Positions 44,351-53,456 are shown, counted from the first letter of the stretch. The stretch is DNA of 64,000 nucleotides from Verrucomicrobiia bacterium (GCA_031290985.1 JARLJW010000092.1:50640-114639); one strand, 5' to 3'. A program made the numbers and translations. The notes: a model not told the origin generated them from the letters alone.

Positions 44351-46978
44351 TCATCTGACCAGATCATCATCGTCGCGGGAGGCCACCAGTTCCATTGCCA
44401 TTTCCCGCTCACGTTCGCGGGCGACATTTTCCCGCAATGCTTCCACGTCGTCCGTATAAATCCGAACTTCTTGGCGCCCGCGTGACACCGAGACATAGAA
44501 CTGTTTGGCATCCGTGGCTCCTGCCGATATAAGCCCGCTTTGCGCCACCAAGACGCAATCCACCGTTTTCCCCTGTGCGGCGTGTGAAGTTGTGGCATAG
44601 CCGTAATCCAGATGCGCGAAATCCTTGGAGATTTTCCAGCCGTTTTCCAGTATCAGGCCGTTCCGCCCAACTTTTTTCACCGTGTACAGGCTGCCATTGT
44701 AAAGCCGGTGATCGTTCACGTCATGCCCGTTCGCGGTGATGCGGATGCGGTCGCCCTGGGCAATCTCAATTTTCTCCCGTTCAAAAATGCCGAAATGCTC
44801 CGCTTTGGAAAGGGGAAGTTCCTTGACCGTTTCCCCGCTCCGCACCAAAACTTCATCCCCATTCACGGCGATCACTTCCATGGCCTTGCCCATTTCAAAA
44901 CCTTTCAGCGACTTGTTGACCTTGACCACAAGGCCCGGCGTGTAATGGCGGGCATCGCTTCGTTCCGCCGCCGTCCATGACAGGTTTTTCAGGATGTTCC
45001 ATTTTTCGCCTTCGCCCATTTCGCCCCGTTGCTTGAGCGTTTCCCGGATGGCATGGGTGACGCTTTCACCTTCGGCATGAGTGGGGGAAACGATCAGCGC
45101 ACTTTTGCCCTCCTTCACCAAAGCAAGATAATCTTTGGCCAAGGCCGCTTCCCGTTCCTGAATCGGCATTTCCCGAAACGCCCGCATATGTTCCAGTGTC
45201 TTGAACGCCCCCGCAAAATCGCGGGCCGCGATTTGCTCCACCGCCCGCTTGTAACTTCCGGTCTGCCGCTGGATTTCATCCACGGTAGCCACCGGCAACT
45301 CACCGAATTTTTGCAGCAGAGAGAAGGCTTGCCCGCGCTCGACGGCGTGATGTTGTTTCGTGTCGCCGACCAGCACCACCCGCGCCTCCTGTTGCTCGGC
45401 CAGCCGCAAAAGCCTGTCCATCGTGCGGCAGGAGAGCAGCCCGGCCTCATCCACCAGCCACACCGCGCCGCGGGCTTCACGCTGGAAAGTTTCGCTTTCC
45501 AGCAGTTTCGCCACGGTTTGCGCGTCCTCAAAGCCATCCTTGCGCATGGTGTCATGCGCCGTGATCGCCATTGGCGTCAGCACGACCATCTTTTGCCCGC
45601 GCCATTCAATGCCGCGCCGGACTTCATGCAGGAGGCGGCTTTTGCCCACGCCGGATTTGCCCTCGACGCCAATGACGAAATCGCGGGAACCAAGAATGTG
45701 AAACACCCCGGCCCTTTGCTGAATGTTCAAAGCGGTGTCGTGTATCTTCCATGTCGGATTCAACGCGGCAAACTTGCCCTTGCCCTGTTTGCAGCGGTCA
45801 ACGATGCGGCCTTCTTCTGCCCGCACCGCCCACGTCGTTACCAACTTGCGCCCATCCTTTTCCACCCGAATCAAAGCCGTGTCTTTCACCACCTGTTTGA
45901 TGCCTTCCAAGGTGGCCGTGCCGTAACCCCACTTGAGGGCTTCCGCAATCAAGTCCCGCTCTTCGACGACGCTCTGACGCTCAAAAATATGTTTCATCGC
46001 CAAATCCAACGCCAACTGGTCAGGCCGTTTCCCGCCGCGTGAGGCGTCCACGAGCGCATCGGCGGCTTGTGACCGCGCTATGACGCTTTTAAGGCCGTCC
46101 AGAGCCTTGATGTTTTCCGGTGAGAGCCGCGCCCACCATTCCGGCTCCAAATCGGTCAGGGACACATCCTTGATCTTGCTTTCACGGGTCATTGCGCCCA
46201 GCCCATCCTTGCCGGAGTGGGGGGCCACCCCCAGCTCCTTTGCCTTGTCTTTGACCACCTTTCCCCGGCGGCTGAATTTTTCGACCAGCTCCCGCGAAAC
46301 CCCGGCAATCTCAAATGAGTTGTGCGTGAGTTCAATGCCGTAACCCATTTCTTTCAGGCTGGTGGCCATGCGCGACAGGAACGCCGCTTGAAAATAGCTG
46401 GCATCCCGTTTGATGCCGCCAAACTGCGCCGCCTTCCATTTATTTTCCACCGGGTCAAACGTGGCATTGAAAACGTAGCAGTGCGCGTGCAAGTGCGGGT
46501 CAGGGATGCCGTTCACGGGCCGGGCCGTGAAATGGATAAACTCGCTCCAAATCAAATTGCCCGTAATCCGATCTTCATCCCGACCGCCGACCCGGACACG
46601 GGTTGCGGCTTCCCGTTCCATTTCTGCCATCGTTTCCCGGACGGCTTTACGAAACGCAATCAGGATTTTTTCGTCCCGTTTCCACGCATAGGCCAGCGTC
46701 ACGGATTTTGGCACATGGAAATTGAAATCATACCCCACACGCCGGTTGCCTTTCGTGTGGGCGGTGAGCTTGCCCTTTTCAACCGGGTTGAGGTTGTCGC
46801 AGAGTTTGTGAAACGCCTTCGGCTGGACGGCCCCGTGCAGCCCGAGTTTGGCGGCGGCGATGCCGCCCCATTGTCCGGCCATTTCCTGTCCTTCGGAATA
46901 ATAGCCTTCTTTGGTGAGTCCCGCCCGGAAGTATTTTTTAGCGGCGGCGGGGGAGGTGGAGGTTATGATGCGTAACAT
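44351..46978 (-). CDS. MobF-type conjugative relaxase-helicase (TraA/TrwC-like)
   Basis: 875 residues. The N-terminal relaxase domain (1 to about 290) has the tyrosines Tyr16, Tyr26 and Tyr27, FNFHVPKSVTLAYA, and the metal-binding triad His162, His164, His166 in DPHLHAHCYVFN. A UvrD/RecD-like helicase follows, with Walker A EGKSGVGKS (439-447), VWLVDEAGLLS and VLVGDTKQHHAVERGQAF, then TTSHAAQGKTVD near the end. The enzyme nicks oriT, stays linked to the 5' end and unwinds the strand for transfer. The start at 46978 (MLRIITSTSPAAAKKYF) is preferred over the upstream GTG since the relaxase fold begins there. The excisionase-like gene is upstream on the same strand. Confidence 0.93.
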   Translation of the reverse strand: MLRIITSTSPAAAKKYFRAGLTKEGYYSEGQEMAGQWGGIAAAKLGLHGAVQPKAFHKLCDNLNPVEKGKLTAHTKGNRRVGYDFNFHVPKSVTLAYAWKRDEKILIAFRKAVRETMAEMEREAATRVRVGGRDEDRITGNLIWSEFIHFTARPVNGIPDPHLHAHCYVFNATFDPVENKWKAAQFGGIKRDASYFQAAFLSRMATSLKEMGYGIELTHNSFEIAGVSRELVEKFSRRGKVVKDKAKELGVAPHSGKDGLGAMTRESKIKDVSLTDLEPEWWARLSPENIKALDGLKSVIARSQAADALVDASRGGKRPDQLALDLAMKHIFERQSVVEERDLIAEALKWGYGTATLEGIKQVVKDTALIRVEKDGRKLVTTWAVRAEEGRIVDRCKQGKGKFAALNPTWKIHDTALNIQQRAGVFHILGSRDFVIGVEGKSGVGKSRLLHEVRRGIEWRGQKMVVLTPMAITAHDTMRKDGFEDAQTVAKLLESETFQREARGAVWLVDEAGLLSCRTMDRLLRLAEQQEARVVLVGDTKQHHAVERGQAFSLLQKFGELPVATVDEIQRQTGSYKRAVEQIAARDFAGAFKTLEHMRAFREMPIQEREAALAKDYLALVKEGKSALIVSPTHAEGESVTHAIRETLKQRGEMGEGEKWNILKNLSWTAAERSDARHYTPGLVVKVNKSLKGFEMGKAMEVIAVNGDEVLVRSGETVKELPLSKAEHFGIFEREKIEIAQGDRIRITANGHDVNDHRLYNGSLYTVKKVGRNGLILENGWKISKDFAHLDYGYATTSHAAQGKTVDCVLVAQSGLISAGATDAKQFYVSVSRGRQEVRIYTDDVEALRENVAREREREMAMELVASRDDDDLVR

Positions 46979-47194
46979 AGTTTTGTATTTTTTATTGTTG
47001 AGGGTTAAAAGATTTGAGTTTGTTTCCCGGAAGTGCCATTGTCCGTTCAAAGAGACTTTCAACACTTTGGCAACGTGAAAGTTTGAAGGGGGAGCAGAGC
47101 GACACCAAACCAACGCTGAGATCACCATACGTCTCCCCGTCACATGGTGACGGACGAACCGGGGCAGCGGAATTTGCGTTCATAAATTTGCGGG

Positions 47195-47443
47195 TTAGCC
47201 GAGGTTTGGTTCGTCGCAAGTCAGCTTCAAAAAGTTCTCGATTTGCTCCCGTGGGATGAGGATTTTCCGCAGCACCTTGCAGCACGTCAGTTTGCCCCGG
47301 CGCAGCAACCGGCGGATGGTTTTTGTGCTGACATTGAGCTTGGCGGCCGCCTGTTTAATGTCATAGGCCAGCGCTTCCGTCCGGCCCGTGTCCATGTCCG
47401 TTTCAGGGGGCGGATTCTGCCCCGTTTTCGCGTCATTTTTCAT
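47195..47443 (-). CDS. Excisionase-family DNA-binding protein
   Basis: 82 residues with a MerR-like helix-turn-helix of the excisionase type: AYDIKQAAAKLNVSTKTIRR, LLRRGKLTCCKVLRKILIPR, EQIENFL. The N-terminal 25 residues are polar. In mobile elements such proteins direct the integrase toward excision or repress transfer genes. It precedes the relaxase gene by about 215 bp on the same strand and is divergent from the coupling-protein gene, so a regulatory role on mobilization is also plausible. Confidence 0.82.
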   Translation of the reverse strand: MKNDAKTGQNPPPETDMDTGRTEALAYDIKQAAAKLNVSTKTIRRLLRRGKLTCCKVLRKILIPREQIENFLKLTCDEPNLG

Positions 47444-47552
47444 AGTCGTTTTTATGTCTGTTCTACCGTGTTTTAGTTTCAGTTTTTCGTGACTGCATTT
47501 CTACGGTTCCTATTATTTCACAGGGCGGGACAAAATCGGCATGAAGGTGTTT

Positions 47553-47588
47553 TTGGAAGTCTTGAAAGTCTTGGAAGTCTTGGAAAAG
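47553..47588. repeat. 9-bp tandem repeats in a divergent promoter region
   Basis: About four copies of TTGGAAGTC (one with AAAG) lie between the excisionase-like gene and the VirD4-like gene. They could be a regulator-binding array or a simple minisatellite. Confidence 0.5.
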
Positions 47589-47661
47589 TGTTTGTAAAAG
47601 CCAATAAAAGTGGAGTTTCAACCGCCGCCGCCCCCTAACTTCACGCCCGGAAGCGGACATT

Positions 47662-50298
47662 ATGGCGAAACCAAAAAAGGCGCAAAGCCCACCGGAAAAG
47701 GTCGGGGCATCCTCCCCCAAAACCACCCCCTCATTACCGCGAGAGGCCGGACGCCGGTTGACCCTGAAATTTACCGGCGCAGAAGTGCCAATCTTGGAAA
47801 AAATCTCCTTCCTGCCCAAGGCTGGCGATGTTGCCAAAGCATGGGATCAAAACGACCCCAATACGCGGGTTGGCTGGACGGAAGTTCCCAAGGCCCTATC
47901 CCTCTTTTTCATCCGTTATCTGGCATGGGCGAAGGCCGGGAACACCCGAGGTTTTTATTTTCAAGGACGCTGCAATGGAAGCATGGCGGCATCCCTCGGA
48001 GACGCCATAACCAACGAAGAACAAAACATTGCAGAGTTGTTCGAGGAAAGCATCGGCCTGGGCAAGTTTTCCCGGCTCCGGAATGTATTTCCCTCCGGTC
48101 CAAATATGCACGGCAAGGACAAGGACAAGAAAGACCGTCGCATTTATATCAGCCCCTATTATCTGCCACCGGATTGCGTGGAAATTTTTTGGGATGCACG
48201 CGGCGGTTTACCGCTGACCGAAATTGATGATTTCGATCTTTTGGAAAACCGCATCCGCGAGTCTGCCGGAATCACGGACGAACCGGTGACGCCGAAAGCG
48301 GAGGTGAGGCCAGCGCCCCCAACACCTACACCGCCAGAGCCGGAGCCGGAGCCGGAGCCGGTAAAACTGCCGACCAAACCACAAAAGCCAGCGACCAAGA
48401 AGCCGTCCAAATCCGTGCCGACCACGGCGACCGAATTGACGGCGGGGGGAAAATCCGCGCCATCGCCGCAGCAACGAACCGCCCCGGAAATTGTCGTGCC
48501 GCCGATCATCATAAATCTATTTTCCAGTTTGTCCGTGACCGAACAGCCGAAGCCGTCAGCAGGGGAGGCGAGCGACGCGCCGAAAGCAGCCCCGACCACC
48601 CCGGCAAAGGCAGAACCGGCCCCGGAAAAATTACAGCCCAATCCGCCATCGTCACCACCCAAGAAGCCGTCCGAATCCGCACCGACCACGGCGACCGAAT
48701 TGGGGGCGACACCAAAGCCCGCCCCCGAACCCACCCCGACCAATTCACCGAAAGAAGAACCAGAGTCATCGCCGCTCGACTGGACGCCGCCAGAAATTTC
48801 CCTGCCACCGATTGACCCAAAATTATTTTCCGTTTCCCCCGCAAAGGAAACTTGGCCGGATGATTTGGACGTGGTCACGTTTGGCGAAGGCTTGGACTGG
48901 ACGCTCCGCAATGCCTTTGAAGGCGTGTTTATTTTAGGAGCGACCGGCAGCGGAAAGACCAGCGGCAGCGGCGCGACCATCGCCGAATCGTTTTTACACG
49001 CCGGTTTTGGCGGGCTGGTTCTCACCGTCAAGACGGACGAGGCGGAACACTGGCGCAAATTGTGCGCCCGTTGCGGACGGGAAAAGGATTTGGTCGTTGT
49101 GCAGCGGGGAGGGGATTGGCGTTTGAACCTGCTCGCCTATGAAGCCCAGCGGCCCGGACAGGGCGGCGGGCTGGCCAAAAACCTTGTGGCCTTTTGCCGG
49201 AACTTGCTGGGCATTGCCACGCGCAGCCAGGGCGGAGGCAGCAACGATCAATTCTGGCAGAGTGCCACCGACCAGCTTCTAAATGCCACGTTTGATTTGT
49301 TCCTCATGGCGGGCGGGGCCATCACCTTTGACCGGCTCGCCAATTTCATCGCCGCCGCACCCACGGAAAAATTGCCGACCAGTGAAGCCGGTTGGCTGAA
49401 AATTCCGCTCTTTGGGGAAGTGCTGGCCAAGGCCAAGGCGAACGCCGGGAGCGCGGAGGATTTGCGCGTCTTGAAGCGCACAACAGATTATTGGTGCAAG
49501 ATATATCCGGGGCTGGCCTCGAAAACCCGGACTTCAATCACGCTTGGAGTTTTTGCGATGCTGGACACGTTCCGGGGCCGAGACGTTCCCGATCTCATTT
49601 CATCCGATACCAACCTGACGCCGGAGAGTATCATGTCAGGAAAAATCGTGGTTCTCGATCTTCCCATTAAGGAGTTTGGACAAACGGGCCTCTTGGTGCA
49701 AAGCGCGTGGAAATATCTTTTCCAAATGGCGTTGGAGCGTCAGGCCAAGGCCGGCGACGCCAGCCGGCGTCCGGTTTTTCTATGGGAAGATGAAGGCCAG
49801 CATTTCTTTTCTGACCACGACCATCATTTTCAGGCCACCGCCCGGAGTGCGCGGGTGTGCCGCGTTGTCCTCACCCAAAACCTGCATAACTTTTATATGC
49901 AGTTTGGGCAGGGAGGGGACGCAGCGGCCAACAGCGTGTTTGGCAATTTGAACACCAAGATTTTCCATTCCAACAACGACGTGGCAACCAATGAGTGGAG
50001 TTCAAAGCAATTCGGTTCCGAAATCCGCACCCGGATGACCGTCAGTCAAAATCCGCCACCCCAAGCCAGCGGATTTTTTGATTCGTTCCGCCAGATGATT
50101 AACCCCGCCAGCAACACCGGCTATTCCCATGCCGAGGCGTGGGAACCTTCCGTGCGCCCGGAGGAATTTTGCAAGTTGCGAAACGGCGGGCGGCAAAATG
50201 ATTTTGAAGTGGACGCCTTTATCACTTGGCCGCAACTGGACGATGGACAGGGGCGGCATTTCATCCTCACCACCTTTTTACAAAACACCCAACCATGA
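47662..50298 (+). CDS. VirD4/TraG-like coupling ATPase without membrane anchor
   Basis: 878 residues. An N-terminal soluble domain (about 30-195) is followed by a Pro/Glu/Lys-rich disordered linker (about 210-400) and a FtsK/VirD4-type ATPase: Walker A GATGSGKTSG from 426, KIVVLDLPIKEFGQ and VFLWEDEGQHFF as Walker B, then CRVVLTQNLHNF and the NLNTKIFHSNND block typical of TraG/TraD proteins. Type IV coupling proteins normally have two N-terminal membrane helices; none are visible here. The next gene, overlapping by four bases, encodes a multi-pass membrane protein that may supply the anchor. Its role is to bring the relaxase-DNA complex to a type IV secretion channel. Confidence 0.85.
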   Translation: MAKPKKAQSPPEKVGASSPKTTPSLPREAGRRLTLKFTGAEVPILEKISFLPKAGDVAKAWDQNDPNTRVGWTEVPKALSLFFIRYLAWAKAGNTRGFYFQGRCNGSMAASLGDAITNEEQNIAELFEESIGLGKFSRLRNVFPSGPNMHGKDKDKKDRRIYISPYYLPPDCVEIFWDARGGLPLTEIDDFDLLENRIRESAGITDEPVTPKAEVRPAPPTPTPPEPEPEPEPVKLPTKPQKPATKKPSKSVPTTATELTAGGKSAPSPQQRTAPEIVVPPIIINLFSSLSVTEQPKPSAGEASDAPKAAPTTPAKAEPAPEKLQPNPPSSPPKKPSESAPTTATELGATPKPAPEPTPTNSPKEEPESSPLDWTPPEISLPPIDPKLFSVSPAKETWPDDLDVVTFGEGLDWTLRNAFEGVFILGATGSGKTSGSGATIAESFLHAGFGGLVLTVKTDEAEHWRKLCARCGREKDLVVVQRGGDWRLNLLAYEAQRPGQGGGLAKNLVAFCRNLLGIATRSQGGGSNDQFWQSATDQLLNATFDLFLMAGGAITFDRLANFIAAAPTEKLPTSEAGWLKIPLFGEVLAKAKANAGSAEDLRVLKRTTDYWCKIYPGLASKTRTSITLGVFAMLDTFRGRDVPDLISSDTNLTPESIMSGKIVVLDLPIKEFGQTGLLVQSAWKYLFQMALERQAKAGDASRRPVFLWEDEGQHFFSDHDHHFQATARSARVCRVVLTQNLHNFYMQFGQGGDAAANSVFGNLNTKIFHSNNDVATNEWSSKQFGSEIRTRMTVSQNPPPQASGFFDSFRQMINPASNTGYSHAEAWEPSVRPEEFCKLRNGGRQNDFEVDAFITWPQLDDGQGRHFILTTFLQNTQP

Positions 50299-51833
50299 AC
50301 TACGACAAATTATCAGACAACCTCGACAAAAAGATGCTGGATTTCAATTTGAAGATCCTCGGGTTTCTGGCGTCCATCCTTATCCGTCCGCTGGCGTTTT
50401 GCACGGAGGTCATGTTTCGCCGGAATTTCGGCGAGCGTTATTTCTCCCTCGTTACCGTCACTTATTCTTTTTTCCTTTGGTGTATTCCCGCCGGGTTCAT
50501 CAATGTCGGGGCCGGTGAAGGTATGCAGTGGACGTTTCTTTATCGCTACGGCTGGCCGCACGTTGCCCAATGGCTGACGCACCACACCAGCCCCAAGGCC
50601 GTCATGTTTGCCATTAGCACCGTGTTCTTTTATTCGGCCACCAAAAATTACAGCCAAATTTGGATGCGTCAGCAAAAGGGAATTATTTGGTATTCCATGA
50701 GCCGGGGCGAAAGCATTTTTGGCACGGAAAGCGTCATGGTGAAGGGTTTTTATTCGGGATTGATTTGCGTGGCGTTGTTCATCGTCTCGCCCGCCTTGGG
50801 GCTTTTCTTTTTCCTGTCGCGTGTCGCCGGGTTTTATCTCTGGCGCAAGGAACAGGAAAGCATTTACAACCGTTATCTGGACGAGCAGGACGCCCGCATC
50901 ATGGCGGGCAACATTGAACCGGCCATGCTGGGAAACAAGCCCACGCGGGAAACCAGCGGCTTATATTGCCCCCTGCCCAAGCGTTTCACGGGCGAACACC
51001 GCGCCCATGTCGCCAAGGTGTCCGGCAGCGTCATGGCCCGCACCACCGCCCGCAGTTCGGATGAAGTTGCAAGCCCAGGAACCGCACCCGCAGCGGCCAC
51101 CGCAGCCCCGCCAGCGGATTTGCCAAAGAGTTCCCTTGCTGCCGATGCCAGCCGGATTTATCACGACAGCCGCGAAGCCGTGACGCCGCTTGTCCCCGTG
51201 CTGAAATTCTTGCGGCGGCTGGTTCTCCCGGCCCTGATTGTCGTCCTCATTGTGCTTGGCTTCCGCTTTGTCAAAACCCACTGGCCGCAGCCAGCAGTTG
51301 CGCCCGCAGTCCAATCCGAACCGGCCCAACCACCAGCGGCCATTCCCACAGCGCGTCCGACCGCCGCCGTTGCCCCGCCTGTTTCAGTTCCGCCGCCAGT
51401 TGCCGCCACACCCGCCGCTGATAGGGTGCAAAGCCAGCCAGCCCAAACCGCCCCCATCATCCACAATGCTAGCGACCTTTTTTCAGACAACGCCACCGCG
51501 CCGAGAACGCAAATAGCTGGCTTGGCCGCAGCCGTTAACTCCTTGAATACCTTTTCCAATTATTGCCAGACGGCGCTTAGTGCCGACGCTGACAACATTG
51601 ATAAAATTCCAAATGCCCTCATCCGGGACAGAATGACCAAGCTGGCAACGACCATTTCAACCGAGCTTGGAACGATCATCACCCACCAGCAGGAATATCT
51701 CGACAGTCTCATTCCGGGCGCGGCGGCGGACGCATCCGTGGAAAGATCAGCCGCCCCGATGATTTCCGCCCGTCAGTCCGGCATCAATGCGTTGCACCGT
51801 CTTGAGGCACAAATCAAAAGAGCGCTACCTTGA
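50295..51833 (+). CDS. Multi-pass membrane protein coupled to the VirD4-like ATPase
   Basis: 512 residues. Hydrophobic segments: about 22-38 (ILGFLASILIRPLAF), 50-70 (FSLVTVTYSFFLWCIPAGFI), 98-115, and 150-185 (GLICVALFIVSPALGLFFFLS). A further one is near 310-328 (LVLPALIVVLIVLGFRFV), after an Ala/Pro-rich stretch, then a periplasmic-type Pro/Ala-rich and helical tail. The ATG overlaps the ATPase stop (ATGA). I do not recognise a family. A DNA-transfer membrane partner, perhaps replacing the missing anchor of the coupling ATPase, is the best inference. Confidence 0.7.
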   Translation: MNYDKLSDNLDKKMLDFNLKILGFLASILIRPLAFCTEVMFRRNFGERYFSLVTVTYSFFLWCIPAGFINVGAGEGMQWTFLYRYGWPHVAQWLTHHTSPKAVMFAISTVFFYSATKNYSQIWMRQQKGIIWYSMSRGESIFGTESVMVKGFYSGLICVALFIVSPALGLFFFLSRVAGFYLWRKEQESIYNRYLDEQDARIMAGNIEPAMLGNKPTRETSGLYCPLPKRFTGEHRAHVAKVSGSVMARTTARSSDEVASPGTAPAAATAAPPADLPKSSLAADASRIYHDSREAVTPLVPVLKFLRRLVLPALIVVLIVLGFRFVKTHWPQPAVAPAVQSEPAQPPAAIPTARPTAAVAPPVSVPPPVAATPAADRVQSQPAQTAPIIHNASDLFSDNATAPRTQIAGLAAAVNSLNTFSNYCQTALSADADNIDKIPNALIRDRMTKLATTISTELGTIITHQQEYLDSLIPGAAADASVERSAAPMISARQSGINALHRLEAQIKRALP

Positions 51834-51863
51834 TTGCAAAAGTTTTAGCTTTCTCCCTTTCAT

Positions 51864-52190
51864 ATGCAACCCAAGTCCAGTCGGCAATTACCGGCCCCGC
51901 CAATACCGCCAAAACCCGCCCTGTCCAGTTCCGCTCAAAGCGCCATGGATAAGCTTGCCCGTGCGACCCTCGCTAACATGGCCGCAGGCAAGGCCATTCA
52001 CGAGCAAGGGGGCTTCTATGCTGCAAGAATGGCGTTGTTAAAGCTCCATGGAGGCGAGAGCGAGAGCGTAACTGTCGTGACTTCCGCTGAAGCCCTTAAG
52101 AAGCAATCCGACCGCCATGCAGCTAGAATGGCCCTATTAAAGTTTGCTTCTCAGCCCGACAAAGAGCAGGAAAATAAAAAGGACGTTTAG
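51864..52190 (+). CDS. Hypothetical protein with internal duplication
   Basis: 108 residues with a Pro-rich start (RQLPAPPIPPKPALSSS) and two copies of a short helical motif, FYAARMALLKLHGGESE and RHAARMALLKFASQPDK. No known family. It lies 30 bp after the membrane protein gene in the same direction and its stop overlaps the stop of the convergent integrase gene. Possibly part of the mobilization operon. Confidence 0.55.
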   Translation: MQPKSSRQLPAPPIPPKPALSSSAQSAMDKLARATLANMAAGKAIHEQGGFYAARMALLKLHGGESESVTVVTSAEALKKQSDRHAARMALLKFASQPDKEQENKKDV

Positions 52191-53329
52191 AATTTTACCT
52201 TTTGCGCCATCGCTTGCGAATGTTCATTTCGTAAATGCCCGTAAGTTTTCATCGCCAGCGCACCGCCGTCCTTGTGGCCGAGCCACCGCGACACTGTTGG
52301 AATGTCCACGCCGGATTCAATGCAGCGGGTGGCGAACATATGGCGGAGATCATGGTGTGTTAACTTGGCAATTCCAAGCTCCTTGCAGGCCCGCGCCAAT
52401 GCTTCGTTGCACCGGCCCACTTGCAGAATGGGTTCCTTTCCAAACTCCCCAAACCGTTCTTTCATCCGCGTTAGCAGGTTTTTCATGTCGGGCAAAATCG
52501 GCACCCGCCGGGTTTCACTGTTTTTTGTCGCCGTGATGGGGTCGCCGCGCACAATGATTTCCTTGCGCGTCCAATCAATGTCCTCCCCCGTGACCCAAAC
52601 CGCCTCTGATTGAATACGCATTCCGCCATACGCCAGAAACTCCACCAAGTCACCATCACGCGGCCCCCAGCCACCGCTACGCTTGCGAACATTGGCTACC
52701 AAATCTTTGAATTGTGATGGTTCCGGCAATCGCAATTCCTTTTGCTTGATGCGAGTTTTCTTTATGTCAGCCGCCGGGCTATCCAATGTGCCGCCGCCAT
52801 TCGTCTTGTGAGTTTTGATGCCGACTTGCAGCACTTGCTTGAGCGTCCCAAGCGTGTTGTTGTAGTAATGGCAGGCAATCTTTGTAATGAGCTTTGCCGA
52901 CCATTCCCGACACGCTTGCGGGGTGATTTCGTTTAGCCGCAAATCCCAAAGCTCCGGCCAAGTCTTTTGCAGTTTGCCGAGGCACCATAGACGATATTTT
53001 TTGCTCTGCGGCTTGAGGGTTGTGTCATGCTCAAGCTCCCGTTTGAACAATTCCACCGCCTCACTGAATTTTGGCGGGTCAATCTTGTTGCCGTTTTCCC
53101 GTTGCTCCTTCAAAAAGTCATTCAGTTTCAGTTGTGCGTCTGACCACACCGTGGTCTGCAAACTCTGCCGTATCGTTTTGCCGTTAATTTTAACTTTCCC
53201 AAAGTAGTTTCCACTGATAACGTATTGAAGCAGATGCGGCACTTTTGGAAACGAGCGCCACTTGCCATCGCTGGACAAGTGATCCTCGCGTTTCCGGGAA
53301 CTCGGCTGTTTATCCAATAGAGATTGCAT
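52187..53329 (-). CDS. int: Tyrosine recombinase, element integrase
   Basis: 380 residues. An N-terminal arm and SAM-like core-binding domain (about 85-175: FSEAVELFKRELEHDTTLKP) precede the catalytic domain with Arg238 (YGGMRIQSEAVWV), Lys269 (ITATKNSETRR), His326-x-x-Arg329 (HHDLRHMFATR), His352 (WLGHKDG) and nucleophile Tyr363 (MKTYGHLR). All catalytic residues are present. It lies between the tandem GGGGTACAAYGG repeats and the rest of the element, with attR 80 bp upstream of its start, transcribed away from the tRNA. It would integrate the element at tRNA-Leu(CAG) by recombining the 48-bp core. Confidence 0.95.
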   Translation of the reverse strand: MQSLLDKQPSSRKREDHLSSDGKWRSFPKVPHLLQYVISGNYFGKVKINGKTIRQSLQTTVWSDAQLKLNDFLKEQRENGNKIDPPKFSEAVELFKRELEHDTTLKPQSKKYRLWCLGKLQKTWPELWDLRLNEITPQACREWSAKLITKIACHYYNNTLGTLKQVLQVGIKTHKTNGGGTLDSPAADIKKTRIKQKELRLPEPSQFKDLVANVRKRSGGWGPRDGDLVEFLAYGGMRIQSEAVWVTGEDIDWTRKEIIVRGDPITATKNSETRRVPILPDMKNLLTRMKERFGEFGKEPILQVGRCNEALARACKELGIAKLTHHDLRHMFATRCIESGVDIPTVSRWLGHKDGGALAMKTYGHLRNEHSQAMAQKVKF

Positions 53330-53342
53330 GATTGAAATCTAT

Positions 53343-53367
53343 GGGGTACAACGGCGGGGTACAACGG
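53343..53367. repeat. Tandem GGGGTACAACGG repeats, right end
   Basis: GGGGTACAACGG, C, GGGGTACAACGG: two perfect copies between the integrase start and attR, matching the tandem at 32786-32809. Likely integrase arm-type sites; they may also regulate int. Confidence 0.6.
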
Positions 53368-53408
53368 AAAAATTCAAGGTGCAGAAACTGCGGATTACAT
53401 TGGTAATA

Positions 53409-53456
53409 CACGTTGCCCACGTGGCGGAATTGGCAGACGCGCTAGATTCAGGTTCT
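53409..53456 (+). repeat. attR: 48-bp direct repeat within tRNA-Leu
   Basis: Identical to 32624-32671. It restores the 5' half of the tRNA, so the gene remains intact but its upstream sequence now belongs to the element. Confidence 0.9.

Larger units (their letters stand above)
32624..53456. mobile_element. Integrative and mobilizable element in tRNA-Leu(CAG), with plasmid-type replication genes
   Basis: About 20.8 kb bounded by perfect 48-bp direct repeats at 32624-32671 and 53409-53456, both derived from the 5' half of tRNA-Leu(CAG). It carries a tyrosine integrase at the right end, an excisionase-like HTH, an XRE regulator, a replication initiator with three iterons, ParA plus an RHH partner, a MobF relaxase, a VirD4/TraG-like ATPase with a membrane partner, and a secreted-protein cargo operon. 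No VirB4/TraC, pilin or pore genes are seen, so transfer would need a helper. The cargo at 35.4-41.2 kb looks more AT-rich than the flanking chromosome. Confidence 0.88.

Noticed and set aside
44612..46975. Long plus-strand open frames opposite the relaxase gene
   Set aside because: Shadow frames of a gene with clear MobF motifs; no protein features.
48159..49058. 299-codon minus-strand frame with Gly/Ser/Val-rich repeats
   Set aside because: It is the complement of the Pro/Glu-rich linker of the VirD4-like ATPase; low complexity explains the open frame.
32672..53408. A full type IV secretion system (self-transmissible element)
   Set aside because: Only relaxase and coupling-type genes are present; no VirB4-like ATPase, VirB8, VirB9 or VirB10 homologue could be identified.
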